Origin: Ceratotherium simum simum
Taxonomy: Eukaryota; Chordata; Mammalia; Perissodactyla; Rhinocerotidae
Assembly (NCBI RefSeq): GCF_000283155.1
Contig: NW_004454163.1
Location: forward strand, 25,303,918-25,367,917
Direction: 5' to 3'
Length of the DNA: 64,000 bases
Shown here: positions 43,545-54,480 of the stretch, one piece after another
Layout: every line of letters begins with the position of its first letter
How positions within the stretch are numbered: the stretch's first letter is position 1
Position numbers and translations under genes: made by a program
The notes under the pieces: model-generated
What the model was told of the DNA's origin: nothing
What the model saw: only the letters and a program-made list of their open reading frames with translations
The model's database searches: none

Positions 43545-44043
43545 ATGTTCTGGATATTTCTTATTAGCCTCTCAATATCCATTCTCCACCCTTTTCTACT
43601 CTGCTCTATACTTTGGGGGTTGACTCTTAAGGACTGCATCAATGGGCTCCCTTGCCTACTGGCAATAAGAGTTTGGCCACTGGGGGTCCCAGGAGGAAAT
43701 AAACAATGGGAAGAAAGTGAGGTCAGAGTATTTATTGCCCCAGTTCCATTCCTGCCAAGCACTGCAAGTTAGATGCCTCCCTCTGCTATAGGTAGCAATT
43801 CCTGTTAGAAGGCCCTCTCCTCTTATCTACTCTATCTGGGTTCCCCATAGCTGCTCCTATGCTTGCCCCTTTAGGTCTAGGGGTGGTAATGGCTTCCTGC
43901 TATTCTAGGCCCAAAGTACTACAATATCCCTCCTTGGCTTCCCAAAACCCTTCCCAAAATTTGTAAACATTCCCTTGACTAAACTCTCCTCAAATGCCCA
44001 GTGTGATTTTGCCATCTATTTCCTGCCAGGACCCTGACTGATA
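43545..44043 (+). repeat. Old interspersed repeat (L1M 3' end or LTR)
   Basis: Landmarks are GGCCACTGGGGGTCCCAGGA, GAGGTCAGAGTATTTATTGC, CCTCTGCTATAGGTAGCAAT, GCCCCTTTAGGTCTAGGGGT, GGTAATGGCTTCCTGCTATT, TTTGTAAACATTCCCTTGAC, TAAACTCTCCTCAAATGCCC and TTCCTGCCAGGACCCTGACT GATACAG. This is a high-copy old mammalian repeat, probably an L1M 3' untranslated region. The family name is unverified. Confidence 0.6.
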
Positions 44044-44092
44044 CAGGAGACTTTTACTAGACTGTGATGGAAGGTTTTTGCTAATTTAATCC

Positions 44093-44430
44093 AATTTAGT
44101 TTAACAAATATTGACTGAGTGCCTACTGTGTGTCAGGTCCTGTGCTTTGTACTGAAGTTACAGCAGCAAACAAAACAGAAAAAATCCTGCTTTCATAGAG
44201 ATTGCATTCTAATGGAGGGAGATACATAATTTTTAAAATAAATAAGCAAACTATATGATATATTAGCAGGTGATAAGTGCTATGAAGAAAACATAAATGA
44301 GGCAAAGGGGATAGGGAGTGGCAGAGGCTGGGAGGCATGCAACGTGATTTTATATACAGTGTCCAAAGATGATCTCAATGAGAAGAGACTTGGATGAGAA
44401 TGCAGTGAGGGCACAAAGAAGCATAGCACA
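44093..44430 (-). repeat. L2 LINE 3' region, minus strand
   Basis: Strong antisense L2: ACAAATATTGACTGAGTGCC, TACTGTGTGTCAGGTCCTGT, CAGCAGCAAACAAAACAGAA, GATTGCATTCTAATGGAGGG, GCAGGTGATAAGTGCTATGA and GGGGATAGGGAGTGGCAG, in order. Confidence 0.9.
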
Positions 44431-44579
44431 TGAAATGTTGCCTTGAAAGTGTTTACACTCAGGTTAAGAAGACAAGATGAACACAGGAAATTACATATAC
44501 TACAGGACAACAATTCAAGAGATGTCAAAATGGCAGCTGATGATTAAATGTCAGCCAAGAATATGACAGTAAGTTCTCC

Positions 44580-45350
44580 CATTGTCATAGGTTGGGTTCT
44601 TTGTGAAACAGACTCTGAAATGAGTCTCTGAGGTTCGTATGTGGAATGTTTATTAAGAAGTACCCTGGGCTGGCCTGGTGGCTTAGCGGTTAAGTGCGCG
44701 CGCTCCGCTATTGGCGGCCCGGGTTCGGATACTGGGTGTGCACCGAAGCACCACTTCTCCGGCCATGGTGAGGCCACGTCCCACATACAGCAACTAGAAG
44801 GATGTGCAACTATGACATACAACTATCTACTGGGGCTTTGGGGGAAAAAAAAGGAGGAGGATTGGCAATAGATGTTAGCTCAGAGCCGGTCTTCCTCAGC
44901 AAAAAAGAGGAGGATTAGCACGGATGTTAGCTCAGGGCTCATCTTCCTCACAAAAAAAAAAAAGAAGTACCCTAGGCATCGGCATCTATGGAAGGAAGGG
45001 GAGGGAATCAGGATTGGGTATAAGGAGAAATAAAACTGCAATTAGGCCTGACAGCCTCAGCCAACCATTCAGAGAGCTCTGGAGATAAAACAGCCCATCA
45101 GAGTTGTCTCGTGTTAGACTGAAATGGCAGAGTCTTTGTACCCTCACCTTAATCAGTCACTGGATGTGGGCCACCTGGAAGGGCATGATCTAGGGCTAGT
45201 CAGCTCTCTGAAGCTAAGACAATCCCTGCAGGAGCTAAGAGCTGAAAGCTGTCTGTTGACAGCACTATCAGTAGCTGGGGCAACCTTCGAAGAGGGATCA
45301 GGACAACTTATCTCTGTGTCCACTACACTCAGTATTAAAAATACTCGAAA
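44580..45350 (+). repeat. Old interspersed repeat split by an ERE
   Basis: Parts 44580-44666 and 44974-45350 join across the ERE. Landmarks are GGTTGGGTTCTTTGTGAAAC, AGACTCTGAAATGAGTCTCT, ATTAGGCCTGACAGCCTCAG, GACTGAAATGGCAGAGTCTT, GTCACTGGATGTGGGCCACC, ATCCCTGCAGGAGCTAAGAG and GACAGCACTATCAGTAGCTG. The pattern is a familiar old mammalian repeat whose class (LTR or LINE) I cannot fix. Confidence 0.5.
44667..44961 (+). mobile_element. Full-length ERE SINE, plus strand, extended 3' form
   Basis: Head GGGCTGGCCTGGTGGCTTAG, GGTTAAGTGCGCGCGCTCCG, B-box-like GGGTTCGGATACT, GGCCACGTCCCACATACAGC, AACTAGAAGGATGTGCAACT and TGACATACAACTATCTACTG, then two 3' modules (GGAGGAGGATTGGCAATAGA and GGATTAGCACGGATGTTAGC) and an A tail. 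The duplication AAGAAGTACCCT is identical at 44655-44666 and 44962-44973. Same class as the 7845-8160 copy. Confidence 0.95.
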
Positions 45351-45694
45351 ATGAGATTGTTGAACCATTATCTGTGTATCATTGAGAATCACAGTTACTA
45401 GAGATGTGCAAATATTGATCTTAATTTTGGTTCTACGTAGTATAAATCTATAATCTTGAGGGTCATCTTGGGGAAGACTCTAGAATGGATTGTTAAAGTA
45501 ATGTTTTGTGGTCTCTCAGAAAATGTGGTAAAATCTAAGACACAAGTTTCCTAAGAACAAGTCATGCTAAATTAATCTCACTTCTTTTGATAATATTACT
45601 AAATTAGTCCTTCAGGGGATTTGATAGACAGAGTATGTCTACATTTCAGAGAAATTATGATGATGCTCTTGTCAGAGTGGCAGGCTAGACTACG

Positions 45695-46262
45695 CGCCTG
45701 CCATATCAATCCCCCTTTCTAGTTTCATCAGCTTAATCAGCCCTGTTAAGACACAAGTCTTCTTACAGGGTGATTCCACACTCTCTGCTCCTCACTTGCA
45801 GTTGATAAACCAACCTTGACCAAGGGGAATCAATCTGCCATCAGCCCGTGACCAGCAGATTCTCTCCGCCTGGGATTTGAACCAATAAAAAAGAAAAAGA
45901 AAGGAAAATCAGGCAGATGGTACTGGGTCCTGGAACAGTATATCCATGTAGAAATGGTGCCTGGGTTGGTACCATGGAAAGTCAAAGTTAAAGGGAGTAG
46001 AAACTAAGACTCTCACAGAAGCAGTCAACCTACAATAAGAAGAATGGAGGAAATCTGGAGTATGTGTGGCCCTAGAGAGAGAGATGGAGAAAGTAGCTAA
46101 TTAATGATTTCCCAGTTCCATGGGATCCAGCAATGTTTTCAACAATTAAGTTATATGAGACTCCTTGTGTTCTTGTAATTCTAATTTTACCTAAGCCACT
46201 TTCAGTAAGATTTCTATTATTTGCGATCCAATAATGCCTAAAATGAGTCTCTAGTCATATTC
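45695..46262 (+). repeat. Unresolved old repeat inserted in the L3
   Basis: Interrupts the L3. Landmarks are CCATATCAATCCCCCTTTCT, GATTCCACACTCTCTGCTCC, GATTCTCTCCGCCTGGGATT, GATGGTACTGGGTCCTGGAA, GTGCCTGGGTTGGTACCATG, GAGTATGTGTGGCCCTAGAG and ATTATTTGCGATCCAATAAT. It looks like a multi-copy mammalian element, but I cannot assign it. Confidence 0.45.
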
Positions 46263-46429
46263 GTCTGTATTGGGTAATATGCTGATAATGAGCCAAATGA
46301 CAATGTATTAGATGAGTTCTTAATTGGTTGAAAAAACATATCTAGAAAATACTGCTTAATTAAATGATAGGTACCTAGAAGAGATTCCAAATGACTGACA
46401 TAATGTTGTGTCCTCAGTGCTGAGGCATT

Positions 46430-46560
46430 GAAAAGTCTTGTCAGTGACTAGAATGTATGCTCCACGAAAGTTAGCATCATGACCACCTTATAAAGCGCCA
46501 CATTTAATACATAGTTTAGCAGATAGTAGGTGTTCAACAAAAAGTTGTTAAGTGAATGAA
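46430..46560 (+). repeat. L2 LINE 3' tip inside the L3
   Basis: GACTAGAATGTATGCTCCAC and GAAAGTTAGCATCATGACC, then CAGATAGTAGGTGTTCAACA and GTTGTTAAGTGAATGAA, form a short sense L2 terminus. The L3 resumes directly afterwards. Confidence 0.75.
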
Positions 46561-46595
46561 GATATAGATTTTGCAGATAACATGAATCCAAGAAA

Positions 46596-46640
46596 GATAA
46601 CGATTTTGAAGATAATGATTTTGAAAGATAATGATTTTGA
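46596..46640 (+). repeat. Three-copy 15-bp tandem repeat
   Basis: GATAACGATTTTGAA, GATAATGATTTTGAA and GATAATGATTTTGA follow one another, with one extra A before the third. It is a local expansion inside the L3. Confidence 0.9.
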
Positions 46641-47179
46641 GAGAATTAGGAATTAGCTTGTAAAACGATTATATTTTATAAGAATAAATGCAAAGTTCTG
46701 GAAACGAGTTCAGAGCACCAATAGCGCATCTTAGGAGCATATTGAATAATGCAATTTGAGAGTTTTTCTTGATTGTGGGCTCAAGAGTTGGCAATAAGCT
46801 GATGAACTTGCACAGGAATCACTGCAGACTTAGGCTGTGTTAATGGAGGTATAACGTATGAGGGAGACACTGGTCCTGCTCAAGTGTACGCCAGTCAAAC
46901 CACAGGTGGAATATCACATTCAGCTCTGGGCATCACCTTTAAATAGCAAAACACAAACTAGAGTATAAAGACAGGAGCCAGAATGGCAGAGTGACTCAAA
47001 AAGTATTCCAGAAAGGCCCAGGAATGAATACCTGTAGAACTACAAACGTGGAGCAGATAGGGTGGTGAACGAAGGCAGGCTTCAAACCTCTGAACAGTTG
47101 TCATGAGGAAGAAGAAAGACTGTTAAGTCTCTCCCCAGAGAGGAAAAACTAAGACCTGTGGGTGGAGTCTACATTCTTT

Positions 47180-47400
47180 CCATCAATAAAATATTAATTG
47201 AGGAACCTACCTTCAGCCAGTCATTATCTTGTTACTAGTTACACTGTGCTGAGCAAAGCAGACAGTCTCTGCCCTCATGGAACTTTTGATTTAATGGAAA
47301 GACTGGCATTTAACAAAAAAACACAATATAAATGCATAGAAAGGGCTATGAAGGACAAGTAGAAGGTGCAGTAAGAGTTCCCTAAGGTTTTAGGGAAAGA
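47180..47400 (-). repeat. L2 LINE 3' region, minus strand
   Basis: AATATTAATTGAGGAACCTA, CTGTGCTGAGCAAAGCAGAC, GTCTCTGCCCTCATGGAACT and TTGATTTAATGGAAAGACTG match antisense L2 order. It follows the L3 directly. Confidence 0.78.
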
Positions 47401-47945
47401 TTTGTTTTGATTTAGTTACATTTTGCATTATTTTGTTTTGTTTAAAAGTTAAGGAACTGGAAAACAATGTTGCTGAAGCCTCGTGAGTAAATGGGAGAAT
47501 GGTATGAATTATTGGAAGACAATTAAGAAGCTAGAGCAAAAGACCAGGGAAGAGAGATTCATTAATTGGTTAAACTAGGGTCGTGGCAACACAAATAGAG
47601 GGAAATCATTGTATTTAACATAAACTTTGGAAGAAAAATCTAAAATGACTGCAGGATATATTGGACAGAGGTAAATAACATCTTTATTAATTCACACTCT
47701 TTGATATTTTGTTATTATCTGGATGAAAACTGGTTTAAAATATTTTATAGTGTCTGTAAAGACATGTTTATTGAGTCAATGAAACAAATTTGGAGGGAAG
47801 GGATTTGGGAAGAAACGTTTAACCTACTTCAGAGAATAAATACTTTTAAGGGCTTAGGTAAATGCCATCGTTAAAGTAGACTCATAGGATCTCTGTAATT
47901 TGAAATAAATTTCTGAAGCTCAGGCTTCTCACAGATCCAAATGAG
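47401..47945. other. Unassigned AT-rich stretch
   Basis: Possibly contains further L2 scraps, but none is convincing. Confidence 0.4.
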
Positions 47946-47949
47946 TCTT

Positions 47950-48290
47950 TATCCCAAAATCATTTATTCATTCAAAAAATTTTATTTAACATTTAAAATA
48001 TACGAGAAGCTGTGTGAGTTGAAAAGACGAATCAGGAAAGGGTTTGTAGGAAAGTAACGGAATACAGAATGCGTCGTAACTTAGGACCCTATGACAAGTA
48101 CAAACCAAATGATCTAGAGAAACAGTGAAGGTTTTATTTGTTCTGTGCCTTGAAAGATGGGCAAGCGTGGGGCATTTAGAAGCAGATAAGCAAGGATTCT
48201 AAGAAAAATCAACAACACGAGCATCGACAGTAGAGAGAGGGTTGGGAACATGGGGTGGGCCAGTACGAATGGTTAAATATGTGCGGGGTA
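47950..48290 (-). repeat. L2 LINE 3' region, minus strand, decayed
   Basis: Starts with ATCATTTATTCATTCAAAAA, the antisense terminus, and ends with GTAGAGAGAGGGTTGGGAAC and GGGGTGGGCCAGTACG. The middle has a GCCTTGAAAGATGGGCAAG segment in the right place for 'ccttgaaggatgag'. Confidence 0.6.
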
Positions 48291-50105
48291 AGAACTAGAA
48301 AATGTTAGTAAAACATTTAGTTAATGAAAACATGAAAAGTAGAGAAATGAAAAGTTTCTCCCCAAGTGTACTTTATGTATGGCAGATTCATCCAATCATA
48401 TAGCTGAATGGGATCTGAGAAGGCAAACTCTCCAGCCCCATTGGTTTTCATCACTGCCTTGCTATGGCTTGGCCATAAGTACCTAGGACTCCAGTTGGCT
48501 TCCCACGGCAAAGGCATGAAAAATACTGGTCTAACGTCCAGCTTTCTGATCCTTAGACCCTGTTTCTGCTCCAATTTTCTTTTAAACTTTGAGTGATATT
48601 GTCCCTTTATAAGTAAGCTTTCGGGTCATCCAGATACTCCACAAGGTACAATTTCCATTTACAGGGCTCCAAGATGCCAAGTAAGCCCACAGGCCTTTAG
48701 TTGGGGCACAAATATTGGAGGCTTTCCTGAGTTTCCTCATGTCAATTTCTCCTATCAATCCCAAACGAGGCTGTATACGTCCTAGGAAGATGTGAGTGGA
48801 GCCAGCTTTGGGGATTCTATGCCCAAATAGGGTCAAGGAAAGGTGGGATCGACGGTTACACACACGGAAAATCAGCAGCAGATATCGTTCTTGCTGTCGA
48901 AAGAGCTGTTCTATATCCTTTTGTCCACAAATACCAAATAATCGTTTTTGAAAGAACTTCCCCCCAAATATAACAGCCTATCTTTAAAAAATCAGTGACT
49001 TATTTGTCAACTGCTGGTGGCTATGTCTTTTGAGCTATTTTTAACAGGAGTGGTCAGGGAGTCAAAATGATCTATCCATTCTTACCTTCTTGACTAATCC
49101 TACCCACTTAAAAAAACAACTGTTCAGGATCAAGAATAAAGTAAGACTAAATCTACACAGAACAGAACCCATGATCTTGACTTCATTATTGCTCTGTACT
49201 ATCCTGAGCTTTCCAGCCTTGATAATTAGGTAATGATACTTAAGAGCCTCAAATCACACGCAGCAATCAGCTGTCTCTGCCAGCTGCATCTTTATGCCGA
49301 AGAGATCACCATTTGTCTGGTCCTAGGAAACTCAATGCCTACATTTCCCTTGAGGGCCACCTAGGGAGTTTCCCACATTGAAGGATGGTTTGTTTAACTT
49401 ATCATAGCAAGTGCTAGTGAAAGATGGTGGGGTTCACAGAGTAACAACCACCTGTCATCTCTTATTAGTTAGATATTTCATACTGGAGATTTGTTATATT
49501 AAAGGGCAGTGAAATTACTTACATCAGATAACTGAATTATGATTAAGTACTATGTAGATTATTAAAATACCGTTGTTCCTATTATAGGGAAACATAAATA
49601 ATAGCATCAAACCAGGCTCATTATAAAATTAGCTTATTTCTAGACACTGTCAGTTTGTCATGAAGTGGAGGCCTGGACACACTTGCCTGCTCTCACAGCT
49701 CCTCTCTCACCTCTGGTCTCCTGATAGTCACATTTCAGGTAGATGGAAAGAGCATCTCATGCTTACAACTGGCTAGCAGAATGAAGAACTCGGAGCAGAG
49801 ATCTAATAGCTACTGCAGGCTCTTCCCTTGGAGGTACCACTGGATCCAAAGAGAACTCACGTAAAGATGGATTAATCACCCATGAAACCTCAAACTCCTC
49901 TGGATTTTACTTCATGGAGAAAAATCCATAAAAAGCTGAAAGGATGGTAAAAATAATCATCCTGAAGTGTTTCTCCATGTTAATGTCAATTCAAATTCTC
50001 CCAGTTCAAAATCCTCCAGGGAAATCTAGAGTGTGGGGAATACAATCTTCGCTTCACTCAAGTTTGGCCTTCTCTCCACTCTATTTTCCAGCTTGGTGTC
50101 TTCCC
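48291..50105. other. Long repeat-poor stretch, 1.8 kb
   Basis: No family recognised. Minus-strand ORFs at 48317-48574 and 48582-48863 (85 and 93 codons) lie end to end but in unrelated sequence without domains. No splice or promoter evidence. Confidence 0.4.
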
Positions 50106-50109
50106 GGAA

Positions 50110-50350
50110 TAGCCCAATTCACAATAGCACCCCACCCTCTGAATTCCTGGAGCATATGTTGTTTGTACCATTCATAACTACTCTGTAGACCTCTCTAGAA
50201 TTACTATGTGGAACTATCGCTTATCTCTTCTGTTGATATTTAACCTCCACATATTGATGACATGTGAGATTAAGACCTTGTGTTTTGTGCTTCTGGTCCA
50301 CTCACAGAGCCTATCACGTAAGAAATAGGTGTATAATAAATGACTGCTGC
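50110..50350 (+). repeat. L2 LINE 3' end, plus strand, decayed
   Basis: GAATTCCTGGAGCATATGTT, ATTACTATGTGGAACTATCG, TGTGAGATTAAGACCTTGTG and CACAGAGCCTATCACGTAAG followed by AATAGGTGTATAATAAATGA follow the sense L2 terminus. Confidence 0.65.
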
Positions 50351-51128
50351 TTGATTAGAAAGAATGGTGTTGGAAAAATCTCAAAATCAAGAGAAATTTT
50401 ATATAGCAAATATTGCTGCCACGCAAATGGAGTTGAGTATAATTGAATATGAGGCAATACAAAAAGCATAAATCAAAGCATATTATAACCCACTTTTATT
50501 TTCCTTAAATTATAACATCCTTAGGGCCTGAAGCACTCAGGATTAACGCACTGAAAAGTCAGCAGAGGAGCACGATGAAGTGCTCACGGTCAACATCATC
50601 GAGAACATTTCCCTGGAGGGCAGTTTGCATATGGACATTGTCTTTCTGAAGGATACATGATCCATGTTCCTGTTCCCCCTTCTCAGCCCTCAGACCGTGA
50701 GAGTTCCGCATCTGGATTCATGCGGAAATGAAGCATGTGCTAGAAACACATAAGGAGAAAACCAGAGTGACTTTTTGTGGACTCTATCTGGTATTTATTT
50801 CCAGCATGAGCTTATTAGTATTAACCAGAAAGGAAACTATTATTATTTGATAGAGACCAATGTGGCAGCTTGTAGATAGCCTCAAGTTCCAGAAGGAAAC
50901 CACCTTTTGGGACAACACTGATTTGATCCCCACTTAGACCCCGCCTACATCCATCACTTCAGTTACTGGCCAACACATATACGTGGTCAGTGCGTTAGCG
51001 ACTGTATACACATGTGGAGATTCCATCTACATTGGCAGTATCAGCCCCTTCCTTCCCCCAACCCCACTCATCAGTAGACAGTGAGGACCTGCAACCTCAG
51101 CTCCACTTACTTCCCCCTGTGTAACCTG
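50351..51128. other. Unassigned stretch
   Basis: Nothing recognised. Confidence 0.4.
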
Positions 51129-51129
51129 A

Positions 51130-51328
51130 CAGATAATATAGCATAGAGGAAGAATCCAGGCCTTTGAATGAGGCTGCTCTGGATTCAAATTCTAGCTCTG
51201 TCCTTTGCTAGCTAGTGAGTACAATGCGAATTAGGTGACATCTAAGCGCCAGCTTTGAAATGGGAGTAATAATAAGTCCTCACAGTGCTTTTTTGAATGT
51301 CCAGCAGGTGCTCAATATGTATTATTTC
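51130..51328 (+). repeat. MIR SINE, plus strand
   Basis: Sense MIR with ATAATATAGCATAGAGGAAG, CTGCTCTGGATTCAAATTCT, AGCTCTGTCCTTTGCTAGCT, TGAAATGGGAGTAATAATAA and CCAGCAGGTGCTCAATATGT. The central 'gaccttgggcaagt' part is degraded. Confidence 0.8.
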
Positions 51329-51924
51329 CCCTTGGCTATCGTGGCCAGGCCCCTCTCACTGGGAGCTGCACCCCTATGTCTGTAGCTTCTACCACTAGAT
51401 GAGCTCCTGCTCTAAATCACTAACCACAGGAACCAAGATCCTCTCATTCTCCTGCCTCCAATGTCACCCCTGCCTGCAGTCACCTGCTGGCATTGTCTAT
51501 CCACCAGATTGGACCTACTTTAGTGTTGGATGTGAGCCTCGAGACAGGTCAAAGTCACCACATTACTTTGAGAACTGTGATTTGGAGTCCTGGCCAACAC
51601 CACACCACCCCTCCCATGCCCAACTTCACTTCTTCTGCCATCAAGCCACGCTGAAGTCCCAGAACATCTCCCTGTGGAGTTTTCAGTGAGAGAACCATTT
51701 TAAAGGATGGCGCTGTCTAACCTGGGTTCTGCTGGGCCACTGGGAAGTGCATGTTGAGGCTAACAATAGAAAATACACACCTTACTTGCATCATTTGTTA
51801 TAAAGTCTAAAAGGGCTTTATAACAATCTTTTGTTGTATTGAAAAGTCCTAGTCAGAAAGAATAAATATTATATAAAGAGAGGAAATGTCTATAAAAGGA
51901 GCCATCCAGATTCTATTTAATCAG
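51329..51924. other. Unassigned stretch
   Basis: No family recognised. The 96-codon plus-strand ORF at 51399-51689 has no recognisable domain. Confidence 0.4.
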
Positions 51925-51927
51925 AAG

Positions 51928-52182
51928 AGGCTATAAAACATAATGGTTAAATGTAGAAATTCATGAGCCAAATTGTGCAGGTTTGAAGCCTGAATCCATT
52001 GTGTCATTTGGGACAATTTACTTAATTTCTCTGTGCCTCAATTTCCTCATCTGTAAAATGATGATAGTAATAACACCTACCTTACAATGACATTATGAGT
52101 ATTAAATAAATTAATGCATTTAAAGCACCTGGAACAATGCTTGCCACACGGTAAGTGGCCATATTGAGTGTTACTCCTGTTT
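51928..52182 (+). repeat. MIR SINE, plus strand, near full length
   Basis: Very clear sense MIR: CTATAAAACATAATGGTTAA (tRNA-derived head), GTGTCATTTGGGACAATTTA, TCTGTGCCTCAATTTCCTCA, TCTGTAAAATGATGATAGTA, CATTATGAGTATTAAATAAA, AAAGCACCTGGAACAATGCT and TGCCACACGGTAAGTGG. Confidence 0.93.
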
Positions 52183-52282
52183 GAAGAGGCTATTGTCAGT
52201 TGATGGACACAACCAGATTTAGATGAGAAGTTCACACCAATCTCAAAATGTGCACTATAAACAATTCTCAGAGGCAGAGTAC

Positions 52283-52718
52283 TGTTGTGAGTTCAGTTGT
52301 GTCCCCCTCAAAATTCATAGGTTGGAATCCTAACCCCCAGTACCTTAGAATGTACCTTTTTTGAAATAGGGTCATTGCAGATGTAATTAGTTAAGTTGAG
52401 GTCGTACTCATAATCCAGTATGACTGGTGTCATTATAAAAAGGGGAAATTTGGACACAGACACACACATAGGGAAAATGTTATGTGACGATGAAAGTAGA
52501 GATCAGGGTGATGCACCTAAAAACCTGAGAATGCCAAAGATGGCAAGCAAACCACCAGAAGCTGGGAGAGAGGCATATAAGAGCCCTCAGAATGAACCAA
52601 CCTGCTAACACCTTGTCTCAGACTTCCAGCCTCCAGAACTGTGAGACAATAAATTTCTGTTGTTTAAGTCACCAAGCGTGCAGAACTTTGTTACAGCAGC
52701 CCTAGCAAACCAATACAA
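52283..52718 (+). mobile_element. MLT1A-like solo LTR, plus strand
   Basis: A 436-base MaLR LTR. It begins TGTTGTGAGTTCAGTTGTGT, then CCCCTCAAAATTCATAGGTT, CCTAACCCCCAGTACCTTAG, AGTATGACTGGTGTCATTAT, GGGGAAATTTGGACACAGAC, GACTTCCAGCCTCCAGAACT, GAGACAATAAATTTCTGTTG and GTTACAGCAGCCCTAGCAAA, ending ACCAATACA. Five-base flanks AGTAC (52278-52282) and AGTCC (52719-52723) match at 4 of 5. AATAAA gives the expected polyadenylation signal. Confidence 0.93.
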
Positions 52719-52739
52719 GTCCAGGTCCAGATATCAATG

Positions 52740-53005
52740 TTCATTGAGGTCAGTCAGGTAACAGCTGTTTGTTGAACACCTCAGGACACTGTGCCAAGTG
52801 TGGAGAGGGAGAAAAGCTGTCTAAGGCACAATCCCTGTGTTCAAGGACTGCCATTCTAATGGAGGAGGCAAACACACACACAAACATACACACACCCAAT
52901 TCAATGTACAATCAATGTCCAATGAGTGACTAGACAATCCATGTTACAAAAGTTCAGAGCTAGGTAGTCAGGAAAGGCTCTATTTAGAAAGGTCACAAAT
53001 GCATT
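52740..53005 (-). repeat. L2 LINE 3' region, minus strand, with CA-rich patch
   Basis: TTTGTTGAACACCTCAGGAC, CACTGTGCCAAGTGTGGAGA, AATCCCTGTGTTCAAGGACT and GCCATTCTAATGGAGGAGGC are antisense L2 landmarks; GGTAGTCAGGAAAGGCTCTA follows. An imperfect CACACACACAAACATACACA patch lies at 52872-52896. Confidence 0.82.
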
Positions 53006-54288
53006 CCAGCACTGGGTGGAAATAGTTGAAGTCCTGCAAAATTATTTAAAGCTAAGTAACAATCCATCCTCAAGCATCTCGGATGGTCCCCCTTCATGCT
53101 GTCTCTAATTCTAGCTGCGTTTTTCTCAGCACATCCTTTGGGGAGTATCTGTTCAATCTGTAGTCGTTCTCATACACGTGTGAAATTCTTCCTCTTTTGT
53201 TCCATCAACTTTCTTTGCAGAGGACGCTTCATGGCAACAATCACATTAGCTTTACAAATGCCATTTGGAAAGCAGAGCCATGGCTTTCTCAGATGGTTGG
53301 GAATTTGATACTATAGGTGATTTTTTTTGTCCCATGTTAAGGGTTATACTTCTCAGATATACAGAGTGGAGAGAGAAAGATGGGTGGGAGAAAATCCCCC
53401 CCCCACACACACACACAACAGAAACATTCAGCTTTCCCTGGAAAGCGCCAATACCACAACAAACAATCTAATAAATAATAAATATTCTTTCACTAAAATG
53501 CTAAGTCTCACTTCAGTAAGCAAGACATTATGCACCATACTGGTATAATAAAGCACACATCCCCTCGAATCATTCCCACTAATACAATGTATTCAGTGCT
53601 CATATGATTACACTTTTACAGCCTGTTAGCAAAAACACATACAATTGCAAAATGCTGCTAATGCAATGTGACAGAATACTGTTATTACAAGAAGAAGTTG
53701 TCAGCACCGAACAATTGATTTTCCTTCATCTCCTTCCTGCTTCTGCCCGTCCTCCCCACCTCTCCTGGAGATGTTTATTATGTACTCTGGGTGCAGTCCT
53801 TTCTCTGAATCAATTCCGATAGAGTGTAGGGAAGGAATACGAAGACAGGAAAAGTTCACACTATTCTAGGTGTTCTAAGGGGGAAAAACTTCATTTGGGG
53901 ATATTTTCTTCCCAAAGTCTTTATCCAAGCTTGGGGAACCATGGCTCCCTTCTCCCAGCAAAAAGATCTGGTGTTTTTCTTCTATTATGCATGCCTATTT
54001 ATTTTCCCCTTCTCTTCCCTTTCCTTCTTTTCATAAAATAAAAATAAAAATGGCTTTAAAGTCTGAAGGCTCCAACATTGCTGCAGATTGGCTTCCACGC
54101 ATTTTGAAGAGCAAAAGAGGGAATAAATAAGAATACAAGAGGACAAGAAGAAACATTATTTTGTTATTGCCTGGTTAATATTTTCCTTACAAATGTTTAC
54201 CTCCATTCACAAGGTGACAAGAGATATATTAAACAATGATGTCTTTCTGGAAATGAAAATAATTCTGTGGCTAGCACCAGCAACCAAA
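53006..54288. other. Long repeat-poor stretch, 1.3 kb
   Basis: Apart from an eight-C run with CACACACAC near 53398-53418, nothing is recognised. ORFs are under 75 codons. Confidence 0.4.
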
Positions 54289-54289
54289 T

Positions 54290-54480
54290 CTAGAATCATA
54301 GAATAGTACAATTGGACAGGACACAGAGATCATCGAGTCCAGCATAATTATTTTACAGGTGAGAAAAGCCAACCTCCAAGAGTTAAGGAATGTATCAGAG
54401 TTCTCACCACTAGTTAGTGTTAGAGCTGAATCTAGAAGCCATTTTTTTTTGTGCTATATCATACTATGCCTTTAAATGTA
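54290..54480 (-). repeat. MIR3/MIRc-like SINE, minus strand
   Basis: AGTACAATTGGACAGGACAC, AGAGATCATCGAGTCCAGCA, TTATTTTACAGGTGAGAAAA, GAGTTAAGGAATGTATCAGA and TTAGTGTTAGAGCTGAATCT resemble the antisense MIR3/MIRc form with its 'agagatcatctagtccaacc' segment. Confidence 0.78.

Larger units (their letters stand above)
45530..47170 (+). mobile_element. Composite L3/CR1 LINE fossil, plus strand
   Basis: Nucleotide landmarks of the very old CR1-like L3 LINE appear in order. 45550-45690 has AACAAGTCATGCTAAATTAA, TCTCACTTCTTTTGATAATA and GTCTACATTTCAGAGAAATT. 46265-46430 is the poorly preserved middle. From 46561: GATATAGATTTTGCAGATAA, AATAAATGCAAAGTTCTGGA, CTTAGGCTGTGTTAATGGAG, AGTCAAACCACAGGTGGAAT, TCAGCTCTGGGCATCACCTT and AAAACTAAGACCTGTGGGTG. 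All coding frames are lost. It is interrupted by an unresolved repeat and an L2 tip. Confidence 0.75.
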
